Positions 9,872 to 17,987 of a stretch of DNA of 64,000 nt are shown here, one piece after another. The position numbers and the translations under genes were made by a program. The notes beneath the pieces are model-generated. The model ran no database searches. It saw nothing but the letters and a program-made list of their open reading frames with translations, and was not told the DNA's origin. The stretch is from Paenibacillus_AB hodogayensis (lineage in GTDB: Bacteria > Bacillota > Bacilli > Paenibacillales > NBRC-103111): NCBI RefSeq assembly GCF_039536325.1, contig NZ_BAAAYO010000002.1, positions 186,001 to 250,000 of the forward strand, in the 5' to 3' direction. Numbering within the stretch: the first letter of the stretch is position 1; the number at the start of each line of letters is the position of its first letter.

Positions 9872-10091
9872 CGTTCGCACCTCCGGATTCGCTGGAGTAG
9901 TCAAAGCGTCCATGCACAGAGTACAATATAAAGTATATTACTCAATAAATTTACTATTTTCATAAACCTTATAGCAATCTCTTTTTATATCTCTACTAAT
10001 ATATATCTGCTATATATCTGCCATACTTGAAGACCCCTTTGCGCATTGCGATAGTTTCCAATCGTGTTCATTCCGACAGGAGGGTGATCCC
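9872..10091. promoter_or_regulatory. AT-rich divergent promoter region of the tubulin-like locus
   Basis: This 220-bp gap between the leftward tubulin-like operon and the two rightward genes is strikingly AT-rich at about 9915-10020, against a GC-rich background. It contains many TATAAT-like and TATATT-like hexamers on both strands, so I cannot single out one promoter. A candidate for the leftward operon is TTGAGT, 16 bases, then TACTCT. A 10-bp element, ATATATCTGC, occurs twice in near-tandem at 10001-10010 and 10012-10021. The bidirectional layout suggests that both sides are regulated together. Confidence 0.5.
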
Positions 10092-10247
10092 ATGATAACG
10101 TACAGCCTGCTTGCCGTCGCCGCCCTATTCGTGCTGGCCAGGTGGGTCTTCTTCTGGAGCTGTAAACGAAAGGCGATGACGCACGAGCAGATGGACGCTG
10201 CGCTGATCGACCGTCTGAATGCGGCGGAGGTGCCGCATGACCGTTAG
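10092..10247 (+). CDS. Small single-pass membrane peptide (51 aa)
   Basis: A short gene with an excellent ribosome site (AGGAGGGTGATCCC before the ATG). The peptide opens MITYSLLAVAALFVLARWVF, a single transmembrane helix, followed by a short charged tail ending LNAAEVPHDR. Its last 11 bases overlap the start of the next gene, and the downstream site GGAGGTGCC lies inside it, so the pair is translationally coupled. The family is unknown. Its position opposite the tubulin-like operon suggests a membrane-anchoring or adaptor role in the same system (inference). Confidence 0.72.
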   Translation: MITYSLLAVAALFVLARWVFFWSCKRKAMTHEQMDAALIDRLNAAEVPHDR

Positions 10248-11178
10248 ACAGGCTGTCCAATTGCGCAAAAGCCCGGTCACCGCCACCGCCTTCGAGCGGC
10301 TGCGAAAGTGCGGACGCTGCGGCGCTTATTCCATATTGCAGGCCGACCGCTGCCCGGCCTGCGATTCTCGGGGCAAGCGGACCGCCATTGCCGACTATGC
10401 CGCGACCAGAAGCCGCCCCGGACCGTGGCTCGATATGCTCGGCGTTGTCGTGCTTGCGGCCGCGGCCTTCTACTTCGCCGGTACGTTGCTGGAGCAAGCT
10501 GCCGCCATCCTCGGCGGAGCGCTGCTCGCCGCCTTGCTGGTTATGCTTCGCCGCCGGTACAAGCCCTACATCGCGGCCCATATGCTGAACTGTATTCTCG
10601 TGCGGCATACGTCGGCTATCCGCGAAGGCTTGCAGGCAGACATGCAGCTTGCCGTGGCGGATATGAAAGCCGAGCAGCCCAAGGAAGCGTACGAGAAGCT
10701 GCGGGAGATCGGCTATCTGCTCCGGACCGATAAAGTGAAGGCTCGCAAGATCGCCTGCCTGAATCGGTTCCACATCCGCAAAGATATGGAGCTGGAGCTA
10801 GAGCAAGTCATGCCCGAAACGTTCAATGAGCCGTTCGTGCAGTATTTGTGGGAGGTGGTCAAAGTCAACAAGCAGCTTGTCCGGCCAGCCATTCTGGATT
10901 ACGTGCTGGCCAACCGCTATCGGATCGAAGCGATGGAGAACGGCAAAGCCATTATGACTGCGGTCGCCGGCGCGGCTCTGCGCATGAAAGCCTATGTACA
11001 GACGTACCCGCATTTATTTGTCGAATACTTAGACGAATTGCCGAAAGAAAGGTTTCAACGACTATGCCGGCTTGTCGCCGACACGCCGGTCGAGCAGCGC
11101 ACCCGCCTCTATCAAAAATGCAAAGAACGCGCGCAATCGCATTATGCACTCGATCCCGACTTTCAGCAATTGTTTTAA
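10237..11178 (+). CDS. Zinc-ribbon, two-TM membrane protein (313 aa)
   Basis: The ATG at 10237 follows GGAGGTGCCGC and overlaps the preceding small gene. Near residue 25 a CGRCG...CPAC pattern (two CxxC pairs about 13 residues apart) makes a textbook zinc ribbon. Two hydrophobic segments follow at about 62-105 (MLGVVVLAAAAFYFAG and ILGGALLAALLVML), then a cytoplasmic alpha-helical domain of about 200 residues rich in charged residues. No enzyme motif is visible. The zinc ribbon echoes the CPFC protein at the left end of the window, so both ends of the locus encode metal-ribbon proteins. I infer an adaptor or scaffold of the tubulin-like machine. Confidence 0.75.
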   Translation: MTVRQAVQLRKSPVTATAFERLRKCGRCGAYSILQADRCPACDSRGKRTAIADYAATRSRPGPWLDMLGVVVLAAAAFYFAGTLLEQAAAILGGALLAALLVMLRRRYKPYIAAHMLNCILVRHTSAIREGLQADMQLAVADMKAEQPKEAYEKLREIGYLLRTDKVKARKIACLNRFHIRKDMELELEQVMPETFNEPFVQYLWEVVKVNKQLVRPAILDYVLANRYRIEAMENGKAIMTAVAGAALRMKAYVQTYPHLFVEYLDELPKERFQRLCRLVADTPVEQRTRLYQKCKERAQSHYALDPDFQQLF

Positions 11179-11223
11179 AGCCGGAGTCGTGAAGAGGAAC
11201 TTGCATTACATGCCGCAATGCAA

Positions 11224-11250
11224 AAAGACTGCCAATTTACGGCAGTCTTT
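11224..11250. terminator. Bidirectional hairpin terminator
   Basis: A perfect 10-bp stem, AAAGACTGCC / GGCAGTCTTT, with a 7-base loop and A/T flanks. It lies between the convergent zinc-ribbon gene and the esterase gene and can serve both strands. Confidence 0.7.
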
Positions 11251-11337
11251 AGACAAATCCTTGCTTGAACGACCGGAAGGAAAGCGAGTCCCGTTCCCGC
11301 CGCCTGCCAGGATAGCCTCGTCGCTGCGGCTTCCCGG

Positions 11338-11994
11338 TCAGGCTAGCCGATGGCTTAACAGCCATTCATATAGCTCGGGGTTATCGTACGTTTCCGTCCA
11401 GCTGTTATGATCCGTATCCGGGTATACCGTCAGTTTCGCATTTCCCCCCAGCGCCTGGATCGGGTTAACCATATTCTCGGATTCCCGAATCGATACGACC
11501 GAGTCTTTCGCGCCGTGAAACGCCCATATCGGCAGATGGACCAGGCTTTTGGCGCGGTACGGTTCGCCCCCGCCGCAGACCGGGGCGATTGCCGCGAATT
11601 TATCGGGATAATCGCATGCAAGACGCCACGTTCCGTATCCGCCCATACTGAGACCCGTCAAGTAAATCCGCTTCGGATCGACCCGGAACGACTGCGTAAT
11701 CCGCTCCAACAAAACAATCACCGTCTCCTGCTCCCTGCTCCAGTTCGATCCTTGCGGACATTGCGGGGACAAGGCAATAAACGGAAAACCCGGATTTTTT
11801 TCAGCGATCTTGGGGATGCCATGAATTTTCACCTTATCAAGGTTATCGCCCCTCTCGCCCGAACCGTGCAAAAATAAGAGGAGCGGCCACTGCTTCTCCG
11901 GCTCCGAATCGTACTCTTCCGGCAAATGCAGCAAATAGCCCATCTGCAGTTTCTTCGTCACTTCCATTTCCAGCTTATTCGCCGACTGTCCCAT
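11338..11994 (-). CDS. Alpha/beta-hydrolase esterase, dienelactone/PHB-depolymerase-like
   Basis: A 218-residue serine hydrolase. LLLFLHGSGERGDN provides the oxyanion-hole region, YLTGLSMGGYGTW the nucleophile elbow (GLSMG, Ser nucleophile), WAFHGAKDSVV the acid-bearing segment and PDTDHNSWTE the catalytic His. Proteins of this shape are esterases or peptidase-like hydrolases of the prolyl oligopeptidase/LpqC type; the substrate is unknown. There is no signal peptide, so it should act in the cytosol. I start at 11994 because AGGAAAGG lies about 10 bases upstream; the frame is open further upstream without a better site. It is a single gene with its own terminator. Confidence 0.82.
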   Translation of the reverse strand: MGQSANKLEMEVTKKLQMGYLLHLPEEYDSEPEKQWPLLLFLHGSGERGDNLDKVKIHGIPKIAEKNPGFPFIALSPQCPQGSNWSREQETVIVLLERITQSFRVDPKRIYLTGLSMGGYGTWRLACDYPDKFAAIAPVCGGGEPYRAKSLVHLPIWAFHGAKDSVVSIRESENMVNPIQALGGNAKLTVYPDTDHNSWTETYDNPELYEWLLSHRLA

Positions 11995-12250
11995 TCCCTC
12001 ACTGCCTTTCCTAATACTATGATCCCGTACACTCTTCCGCGCTCTACGGTTCCATTCCGCACATCGTCCTACCAAGATAGCGGTTTCAGCAATTTTATAT
12101 AAGTTGAACGAATGCTTGAAGACCGTTGCATTCCGCTTTTCCAAGAAGTTCTTTCGTTCAACTTATAGAATAGCAAATAGTTCGACGATTGAGAACCAAT
12201 GTATCCTATCGAAAGAAGGTTTTGGTTGCAATCTCCCAGTTACTAGGACC

Positions 12251-12295
12251 TTCGGGCCAAATATCTCTTGATTTGCCCGAAGGATTTGATATAAT
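12251..12295 (+). promoter_or_regulatory. Promoter of the tandem-riboswitch transcript, with dyad
   Basis: TTGATT (12268-12273), a 16-base spacer and TATAAT (12290-12295) make a good housekeeping promoter, placing the start about 15 bases before the first riboswitch. A perfect inverted repeat, TTCGGGC (12251-12257) and GCCCGAA (12275-12281), straddles the -35 element and could be an operator. Confidence 0.65.
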
Positions 12296-12315
12296 TGAGT
12301 TGTAAAAGCTTTTCC

Positions 12316-12400
12316 CGATAACGGCAAACCTGTCGAAAGACAGCGACGCAAAGCTACAGGGCCTTCCTGACTCCCGTCAGATGGCAGCCAGCTACCGAAC
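12316..12400 (+). ncRNA. Cyclic-di-GMP-I (GEMM) riboswitch, copy 1 of a tandem pair
   Basis: The conserved GEMM core is present: GGCAAACC at 12323-12330, the tetraloop hairpin CTGTC-GAAA-GACAG at 12330-12343, GACGCAAAGC at 12345-12354, a second helix built on GGGCCTTCCTGAC, then GGCAGCCAGCTACCGA as the 3' closing part. This class of aptamer binds cyclic di-GMP. No clear terminator follows directly; the segment between the two copies has an imperfect CCGAA...TTCGG hairpin without a T-run. The ligand call rests on motif recognition and has not been folded by software. Confidence 0.9.
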
Positions 12401-12477
12401 GAACATGCTTTTTTTGTGTTCTTCGGAACCCAACCGCTCTTCCAACAGCTCCATAGATTTAAAGCAGACTCTAACAC

Positions 12478-12564
12478 GATAATGGCAAACCTGTCGAAAG
12501 ACAGCGACGCAAAGCTATAGGGCCTTCCTGACGATCCGTCAAATGGCAGCCTAGCCACCGAAGG
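12478..12564 (+). ncRNA. Cyclic-di-GMP-I (GEMM) riboswitch, copy 2, next to the RBS
   Basis: A second aptamer starting 161-162 bases downstream of the first, with the same GGCAAACC, CTGTC-GAAA-GACAG and GACGCAAAGC blocks (12484-12515) and a 3' arm GGCAGCCTAGCCACCGA. The arm runs straight into GAAGGGAG, the ribosome-binding site of the next gene, which suggests translational control by masking or freeing that site. Two aptamers in series usually give a steeper or more digital response to ligand. Confidence 0.9.
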
Positions 12565-12575
12565 GAGTTTTCAGC

Positions 12576-13382
12576 ATGCGCAAACTAGTGCTGCTTGCTA
12601 TGGCGCTTTTCCTCCTCGCCCCCGCGCTCGTCGCGACGAAGGCGCAGGCTGCGGAAATCGGAGTATGGCTGGATACGAACCTGCTCGCACAAGGAGCGGT
12701 CACTGTCCGGTACGACGTCAAACCGCAAGTGAAAACGAAACTGACGATTGCCAAAGGAACTGATAAATATACTTATACATTGAAGGCCGGAGTGCCCGCC
12801 GAGACGTTCCCCCTGCAGATGGGCAACGGCGACTATACGGTCACCGTACTGGAGCAAATCAGCGGAACGAAATATCAAGTCGTCGGCGAGACCGTCGTTA
12901 AACTGGCGCTGACCGACAACGCGAACGTCTACCTGAACTCGGTGCAAAACGTCAATTGGAGCGAAGCCCGCGAAACGGTCCGGATCGCGAAGGAATTGAT
13001 AAAAAATGCAACGACGGATGGCGAGAAGGTGCAGGCGCTTTATCAATACGTGATCGACAACGTGAAGTACGACGCTGAGCTCGCGGCCAACGTTCCTGCC
13101 GAATATATCCCGCAAATCGACCGTACCCTGCTGACGAAAACAGATATTTGCTACGGCTATGCAGCCTTGTTCGCCGGGATGCTCCGCAGCACGGGAATTC
13201 CGGCCAAGCTCGTTATGGGCACGACGGAATATGTGACCGCCTATCACGCCTGGAACGAAGTGTACTTGAACGGAAGCTGGGTCATCATCGATACGACGGT
13301 CGATGCCGGCCTGAACGGCAGCGCTACAGCTTTCGCCATGATCAAGGATGCCGCAAAATATACGGCAGCCAAAGTTTATTAA
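12576..13382 (+). CDS. Secreted transglutaminase-like cysteine protease-fold protein
   Basis: A signal peptide (LVLLAMALFLLAPALVATKA, cleaved near AQA-AE) is followed by a beta-rich N-terminal domain of about 100 residues, then a transglutaminase-like domain. The triad is complete: Cys192 in DICYGYAALFAG, His224 in AYHAWNEVY and Asp239 in VIIDTTVD. Such domains cross-link or cleave proteins or peptidoglycan-linked peptides; the substrate is unknown. The protein should be exported. Expression is expected to respond to cyclic di-GMP through the tandem riboswitch leader. It precedes a large LPXTG adhesin and a sortase, so a role in surface adhesion or matrix building is likely (inference). The ATG follows GAAGGGAGTTTTCAGC. 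Confidence 0.85.
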   Translation: MRKLVLLAMALFLLAPALVATKAQAAEIGVWLDTNLLAQGAVTVRYDVKPQVKTKLTIAKGTDKYTYTLKAGVPAETFPLQMGNGDYTVTVLEQISGTKYQVVGETVVKLALTDNANVYLNSVQNVNWSEARETVRIAKELIKNATTDGEKVQALYQYVIDNVKYDAELAANVPAEYIPQIDRTLLTKTDICYGYAALFAGMLRSTGIPAKLVMGTTEYVTAYHAWNEVYLNGSWVIIDTTVDAGLNGSATAFAMIKDAAKYTAAKVY

Positions 13383-13430
13383 CATCCCGATAACGCCAGT
13401 AAGAAGCCGAATCATTCATCACAATAGGCC

Positions 13431-13462
13431 AAGCCCCGGACATCCGCATCCAGGGCTTTTTT
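13431..13462 (+). terminator. Rho-independent terminator after the transglutaminase gene
   Basis: AAGCCC-C-GGA pairs with TCC-A-GGGCTT around an 8-base loop, followed by a run of T residues. It separates the transglutaminase transcript from the adhesin promoter. Confidence 0.75.
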
Positions 13463-13469
13463 CGGCTTG

Positions 13470-13500
13470 TTGAGAAAATGTATAGTTTTTCGTACTATAC
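13470..13500 (+). promoter_or_regulatory. Adhesin promoter with overlapping palindrome
   Basis: TTGAGA (13470-13475), a 17-base spacer and TACTAT (13493-13498). A perfect 7-bp inverted repeat, GTATAGT and ACTATAC (13480-13486 and 13494-13500), covers the -10 region and could be bound by a repressor. Confidence 0.6.
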
Positions 13501-13787
13501 TGCAATCAGTTCTATCGCTTTGCCTTTACAACGCCGACCATGCGCCTTTCCGCACCCGCGGGGACGGGCAGAGCCGAGCGCCTACGAACGGCGCAATACG
13601 AATTCGGGAGGTGGTTCCAAGACGGACTCGGTGCCGGCAACGCCATCATAATCCTACATAGCCTCGGCCGCAACGCCAACGCCGGCGTCGATTCTTGGAG
13701 GACATTCACGCTTTCACGAACGATGAAGTGTCGCTTCGCGAGCTGCACCAAGTACATTTCGAGGAGATTGGGAGACAAAAACTGAAA
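13501..13787 (+). other. Long GC-rich 5' leader of the adhesin gene, unexplained
   Basis: About 285 bases separate the predicted transcription start from the chosen start codon. The leader is GC-rich and contains several self-complementary stretches (GAGCGCC...GGCGC, GCCGGC...GCCGGC). I could not match it to GEMM, c-di-AMP, cobalamin, TPP, glycine or other riboswitch cores. In-frame codons with the adhesin extend back to a TTG at 13695, so part of it could be translated. Confidence 0.4.
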
Positions 13788-16700
13788 ATGAAAAAAAGAA
13801 TAAGTGGAATCATTGTTGCCTTGTTGCTTCTGAGTCAAACGTTGTTTGGCAGCCATATTTCGCAGGTATTTGCCGATTCGTCGGGGAGCGTAGGGGACTC
13901 CGTATACGGCTCCGTTTACAGTCCGGGCGCTGCGAGTATTTTGACCAAAGTGACCTTGACGGATGAGACGGGTACGGTGATCGACGCCGTGTATAACCCG
14001 GACAGTCGTCTGGACATCGGTGCGGCGATAAACCTGATCTATGACTGGGTATTGCCGAACGGCCACGGTTACAAGGCAGGGGATACGTTCACCTTCGATC
14101 TGCCGAGCCAGTTCGAGATCTTCACCGACATCTCCGCCCCGCTTACTTCCGGGCAAGGACAGGTCGGAAGCTTCACGGTAGACCGGAACGGCAAAGTTGT
14201 CATGACGTTCAACAGCTACGTCGAATCCCATTCTAACGTAAGCGGCAAGTTGGAGATCCGTACGGAGTTCAGTTCACAGACGGTAAAGGGCAACACGGAG
14301 GTCATCATTGCCGTGCCGATCCAGGGCGGCGTGCAGACCGTAATCGTCCACCTGAAACCCCCGGCCGGTCCGACTGCGGATAAGCAGGGAACGGTAAACG
14401 GCAAAAACCAGATCGACTGGACGATCAACGTGAACAAGGCGCTGGAAAAGGTCAAGCATGCGGTCATTAACGACCCGACCCCTGCGGGACTGGAGTTGAT
14501 CCCGGGCTCCTTCCAGGTCTATCATCTTCAAGTGAACGGCGACGGCTCTGTCGCTCAAGGCGCTTCCGTCGGAGCGGCTGTGTATGCGGTCGATACGTCG
14601 AGCGGAACCGGCTTCAAGCTGTCTTTCCTTGACGAAACGATCAGCACCGCCTATCAGGTGAAATATTCGACCCGCATCGTAGGAGACCAGAGCAGCTTCA
14701 AGAACACGGCGGTCTTCTCCGGAGATAACGGAACGAACGCCAAAGCGGAAGCGACGGTAACGGTGCAACGCGGCGAGCTGCTGGCCAAATCGGTGGAAAA
14801 GTACGACAAGGAAACCGGTATCATCACCTGGGTGATCAAGTACAACTTCGGCGAAAAGTTCATCCCGCAAAGCCAAGCTTGGCTGAAGGACTCGTTCACG
14901 AACTCCCAGACGTTCGTCCCGAATTCGTTGACCGTATACAAAGGCACGACCGCCGATACGGTGCCAAGCGGGGCGTATACCGTTACGCACGCGACTTACG
15001 GCTTCACCCTGCAGTTCAACTCGGATATCGATTCGCCTTATACGATCAAGTATCAGACGAAGCCGATCAACCGCGTGGAAAAAAACGAAGCGATCGTCAA
15101 TAAGGTAGAAACGCCCGGATCGACTCCGAAGGAAGGAAGAGTCACTCAGGAAAGCCAAGTGTTCCTGAAGCAAGCTAACGGCGCGAACTACAAAAACAAA
15201 ACGACGTCCTGGAAGCTGACGATCAACGGCGACAAGAAGGCCGACGGCACGAAGTACGTTTTGGACGATGTCGTCATCAAGGACACGTTTACGAACGCCG
15301 GGCTGACGCTGCTGTCGAGCACGCTGGTGATCAAGAAAGGTTCGGTCACGTTGACCTCGCCTGCGGATTACGAACTGATCGCTCCGGCTCCCGACGCCGA
15401 CTTTATCATCAAGTTCAATAAACCGATAGACGATACGGTCACCGTCACCTACGACACGACGTTTAACATCGGCCAAAAAACGGACAAAACGAAAAAGTTT
15501 ATAAACAAAGCCGTTATGACGTGGAAAGAAGGCGGCGTCAGCAAAGGTCCGATCGAGAAAACGGCGGATTTCGACGCGGATACGTACACGAAGAATAACG
15601 GCACCAAAGACGGTACCTACAATGCGACTAGCAAGGAAATTACGTGGAATATCAAGCTGAACTATAACTTGGATCCGATCCCGGCCGCCAAGATCGTCGA
15701 TCCTTTGAAGCAGGGCCAGACGCTCGTTCCGAATTCGGTCGAAGTGTTCGTGATGAACCTGACCGGCTCGGCCAACGGGGTATCGAAAGGCGCCAAGCTC
15801 GACGCCAGCCTGTATGACGTCGTCCTGCCCACCGAGGCGAACGGCAATACGCTGACCGTCGATTTCAAAGGAACGATCAACGCGCCGTACTGGATTACGT
15901 TCAAAACGACGCTGCAAGGAGCGCTGATCGAAAGCGAGATCATCAACAATGCTTCGCTCATAAGCGGCAACTCCCCTACGCCTTCGGCGGAGTGGACGGC
16001 AAAGGTTTCGGTGCCCAAAGGCGGCGTTTATGTCGGCAAAACCGGCGCCCAGAACGGAAATAAAATCGATTGGACGATTCGCATCAACGAAGGACAATCG
16101 ACCATTTCCAACGCCAAAATTATCGACAATCCGAGCCCGAACCAAATTTTGATCGCAGATTCGTTCCATTTGTTCGCGACGAATGTGCTGGCGAACGGCA
16201 CGTATACGAAAGCCGCAGAGCTGGTCAAGGGAACGGATTACACGCTCAAGATTACAACGGGCTCGGATAACCGCGAGACGTTCGAGCTGTCTTTCGCGAA
16301 GGAAATTTCCTCCGCGTTCATTCTGGAATATCAGTCATTTATCAATGCAGCCGATAAAGACAAAGTCCAGAACGAAGTGTCGCTCCAAGGCGACCGGCTC
16401 AAGACGGAAGTGCGGGAAACGAGCTACGATATCATCGTCCGCACCTCATCCGGCTCCGGATCGGGCGGCGGTGTCACCGGCAGCCTGGACGTGACCAAGG
16501 TCGACAAGGACGATTCGTCCAAGAAGCTGGAAGGCGCGAAATTCGCTCTGTACGACAAAGCGGGCAAACGGGCGCCTCTGGTGCAAACGACGAACGCCCA
16601 AGGCAAGCTTTTGTTCACGAACCTGCTTTACGACGACTACATTCTGGAGGAACTGGCCGCTCCCGAAGGCTACCTGATCGTAGACGCCAAGCATAACGTC

Positions 16701-17873
16701 ACCATCGACTCCGGCATCGTGCAAGACGGAAACGTCAAAAAACTCGTCGTCACCAACAGCAAGAAAAACGATCCGGGCAATCCGGGCGGCGTTGTGACCG
16801 GCAGCCTGGAAGTGACCAAGGTCGACAAGGACGACTCGTCCAAAAAGCTGGAAGGCGCGAAGTTCACCCTGTACGACAAAGCGGGCAAACGGACGCCTCT
16901 GGTGCAAACGACGAACGCCCTAGGAACGGTTTTGTTTACGAACCTGCCTTACGACGACTATATTCTGGAGGAACTTGCCGCTCCTGAAGGCTATCTGATC
17001 GTGGATGCCAAGCAGGACGTCACGATTGACTCCAGCATAGTCCAAGACGGCAACATCAAGAAGATCGTCGTCACCAACAGCAAGAAAAACGATCCGGGCA
17101 ATCCGGGCGGCGTTGTGACCGGCAGCCTGGAAGTGACCAAGGTCGACAAGGACGACTCGTCCAAAAAGCTGGAAGGCGCGAAGTTCACCCTGTACGACAA
17201 AGCGGGCAAACGGACGCCTTTGGTACAAACGACGAGCGCCCAAGGAACGGTTTTGTTCACGAACCTGCCTTACGACGACTATATTTTGGAGGAACTTGCC
17301 GCACCTGAAGGCTATCTGATCGTAGATGCCAAGCAGGACGTCACGATTGACTCCAGCATAGTCCAAGACGGAAACGTCAAAAAGCTCGTCGTCACCAACA
17401 GCAAGAAAAACGATCCGGGCAATCCGGGTGGTCCGGGTGGTCCAGGTGGTCCCGAGGGTCCTGAAGGCCCCGAAGGTCCAGGTAACCCCGGTAATCCGGG
17501 CAACCCAGGTAACCCAGGTAACCCAGGCAATCCAGGGAATCCTGTAGGCACGGATATTCCCGACGATCAGACGCCGCTTGGCGGAACTACCCCGGCAACG
17601 CCTCCAACCACCCAGCCGGGAACGCCACCGGTCGATATCGAAGATGACGACACGCCTAAGGGCGGAGTCACTCCGGGCGTGCCGGCAACAACGGCGCCGC
17701 CGCAGAAGCCGCCGGTCGAGCTGGTGGACGAAAAACCGCCGCTTGGCGGAGGCGTTCCGACGCTGCCGCAAACCGGGGAAACGAGTCCGCTTCCGTATTA
17801 TGCGGCAGGCCTCTCGCTGATTGCGCTCGGTTTGTACGCCAGACGCAGAATGCTGCACAAACATCAAAAGTAA
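13788..17873 (+). CDS. LPXTG-anchored MSCRAMM-type adhesin, collagen-binding and CnaB repeats
   Basis: A 1361-residue surface protein. A signal peptide (ISGIIVALLLLSQTLFG) leads into an N-terminal adhesin domain and then five related modules of about 140 residues, each opening with a Trp motif (IDWTINVNK near 200, ITWVIKYN near 344, TSWKLTING near 473, ITWNIKLNY near 617, IDWTIRINE near 760), matching collagen-binding-type adhesin domains. Three near-identical 107-residue CnaB domains follow (about 898-1219), with Lys and Glu positions typical of self-made isopeptide bonds. A Gly/Pro-rich wall-spanning linker ends in LPQTG (1326-1330), a hydrophobic segment and RRRMLHKHQK. Sortase should attach it to peptidoglycan; the partner sortase is immediately downstream. 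I start at ATG 13788; a TTG 93 bases upstream is possible but weaker. Confidence 0.9.
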   Translation: MKKRISGIIVALLLLSQTLFGSHISQVFADSSGSVGDSVYGSVYSPGAASILTKVTLTDETGTVIDAVYNPDSRLDIGAAINLIYDWVLPNGHGYKAGDTFTFDLPSQFEIFTDISAPLTSGQGQVGSFTVDRNGKVVMTFNSYVESHSNVSGKLEIRTEFSSQTVKGNTEVIIAVPIQGGVQTVIVHLKPPAGPTADKQGTVNGKNQIDWTINVNKALEKVKHAVINDPTPAGLELIPGSFQVYHLQVNGDGSVAQGASVGAAVYAVDTSSGTGFKLSFLDETISTAYQVKYSTRIVGDQSSFKNTAVFSGDNGTNAKAEATVTVQRGELLAKSVEKYDKETGIITWVIKYNFGEKFIPQSQAWLKDSFTNSQTFVPNSLTVYKGTTADTVPSGAYTVTHATYGFTLQFNSDIDSPYTIKYQTKPINRVEKNEAIVNKVETPGSTPKEGRVTQESQVFLKQANGANYKNKTTSWKLTINGDKKADGTKYVLDDVVIKDTFTNAGLTLLSSTLVIKKGSVTLTSPADYELIAPAPDADFIIKFNKPIDDTVTVTYDTTFNIGQKTDKTKKFINKAVMTWKEGGVSKGPIEKTADFDADTYTKNNGTKDGTYNATSKEITWNIKLNYNLDPIPAAKIVDPLKQGQTLVPNSVEVFVMNLTGSANGVSKGAKLDASLYDVVLPTEANGNTLTVDFKGTINAPYWITFKTTLQGALIESEIINNASLISGNSPTPSAEWTAKVSVPKGGVYVGKTGAQNGNKIDWTIRINEGQSTISNAKIIDNPSPNQILIADSFHLFATNVLANGTYTKAAELVKGTDYTLKITTGSDNRETFELSFAKEISSAFILEYQSFINAADKDKVQNEVSLQGDRLKTEVRETSYDIIVRTSSGSGSGGGVTGSLDVTKVDKDDSSKKLEGAKFALYDKAGKRAPLVQTTNAQGKLLFTNLLYDDYILEELAAPEGYLIVDAKHNVTIDSGIVQDGNVKKLVVTNSKKNDPGNPGGVVTGSLEVTKVDKDDSSKKLEGAKFTLYDKAGKRTPLVQTTNALGTVLFTNLPYDDYILEELAAPEGYLIVDAKQDVTIDSSIVQDGNIKKIVVTNSKKNDPGNPGGVVTGSLEVTKVDKDDSSKKLEGAKFTLYDKAGKRTPLVQTTSAQGTVLFTNLPYDDYILEELAAPEGYLIVDAKQDVTIDSSIVQDGNVKKLVVTNSKKNDPGNPGGPGGPGGPEGPEGPEGPGNPGNPGNPGNPGNPGNPGNPVGTDIPDDQTPLGGTTPATPPTTQPGTPPVDIEDDDTPKGGVTPGVPATTAPPQKPPVELVDEKPPLGGGVPTLPQTGETSPLPYYAAGLSLIALGLYARRRMLHKHQK
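16479..17441 (+). repeat. Three tandem 321-bp CnaB-encoding repeats
   Basis: Copies begin at 16479, 16800 and 17121, a constant 321-bp (107-codon) period, each opening GGCAGCCTGGA. Copies 2 and 3 are nearly identical at DNA level and copy 1 differs slightly more. Repeat number could change by recombination, altering stalk length. Confidence 0.9.
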
Positions 17874-17889
17874 CAACGGCTAACCCACG

Positions 17890-17931
17890 ATCCCCTTGTA
17901 ACGGCATGACAGCCGGGGCAAGGGGATTGCT
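17890..17931 (+). terminator. Intercistronic hairpin between adhesin and sortase
   Basis: A perfect 9-bp stem, ATCCCCTTG / CAAGGGGAT, with a GC-rich 20-base loop, then TGCTTTC. The T-run is weak, so it may be a leaky terminator or an mRNA-processing or stability element that makes less sortase than adhesin. Confidence 0.55.
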
Positions 17932-17987
17932 TTCAAGCGCCGGGTATGAGCCGTCCACTAAGACGATTGGCAAGGAGCGATTCGAGC

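Noticed and set aside
12361..12440. Intrinsic terminator between the two tandem riboswitches
   Set aside because: The CCGAA...TTCGG hairpin has its T-run in the loop, not after the stem, so it does not fit a terminator.
13695..13787. TTG start adding 31 residues to the adhesin
   Set aside because: No good spacing to a ribosome site, and the extension would precede the signal peptide; kept only as an alternative.
14274..16169. A 631-codon open frame antisense to the adhesin gene
   Set aside because: It is a shadow of the adhesin's biased codon use; no ribosome site and Arg/Asp/Phe-skewed composition with no domain.
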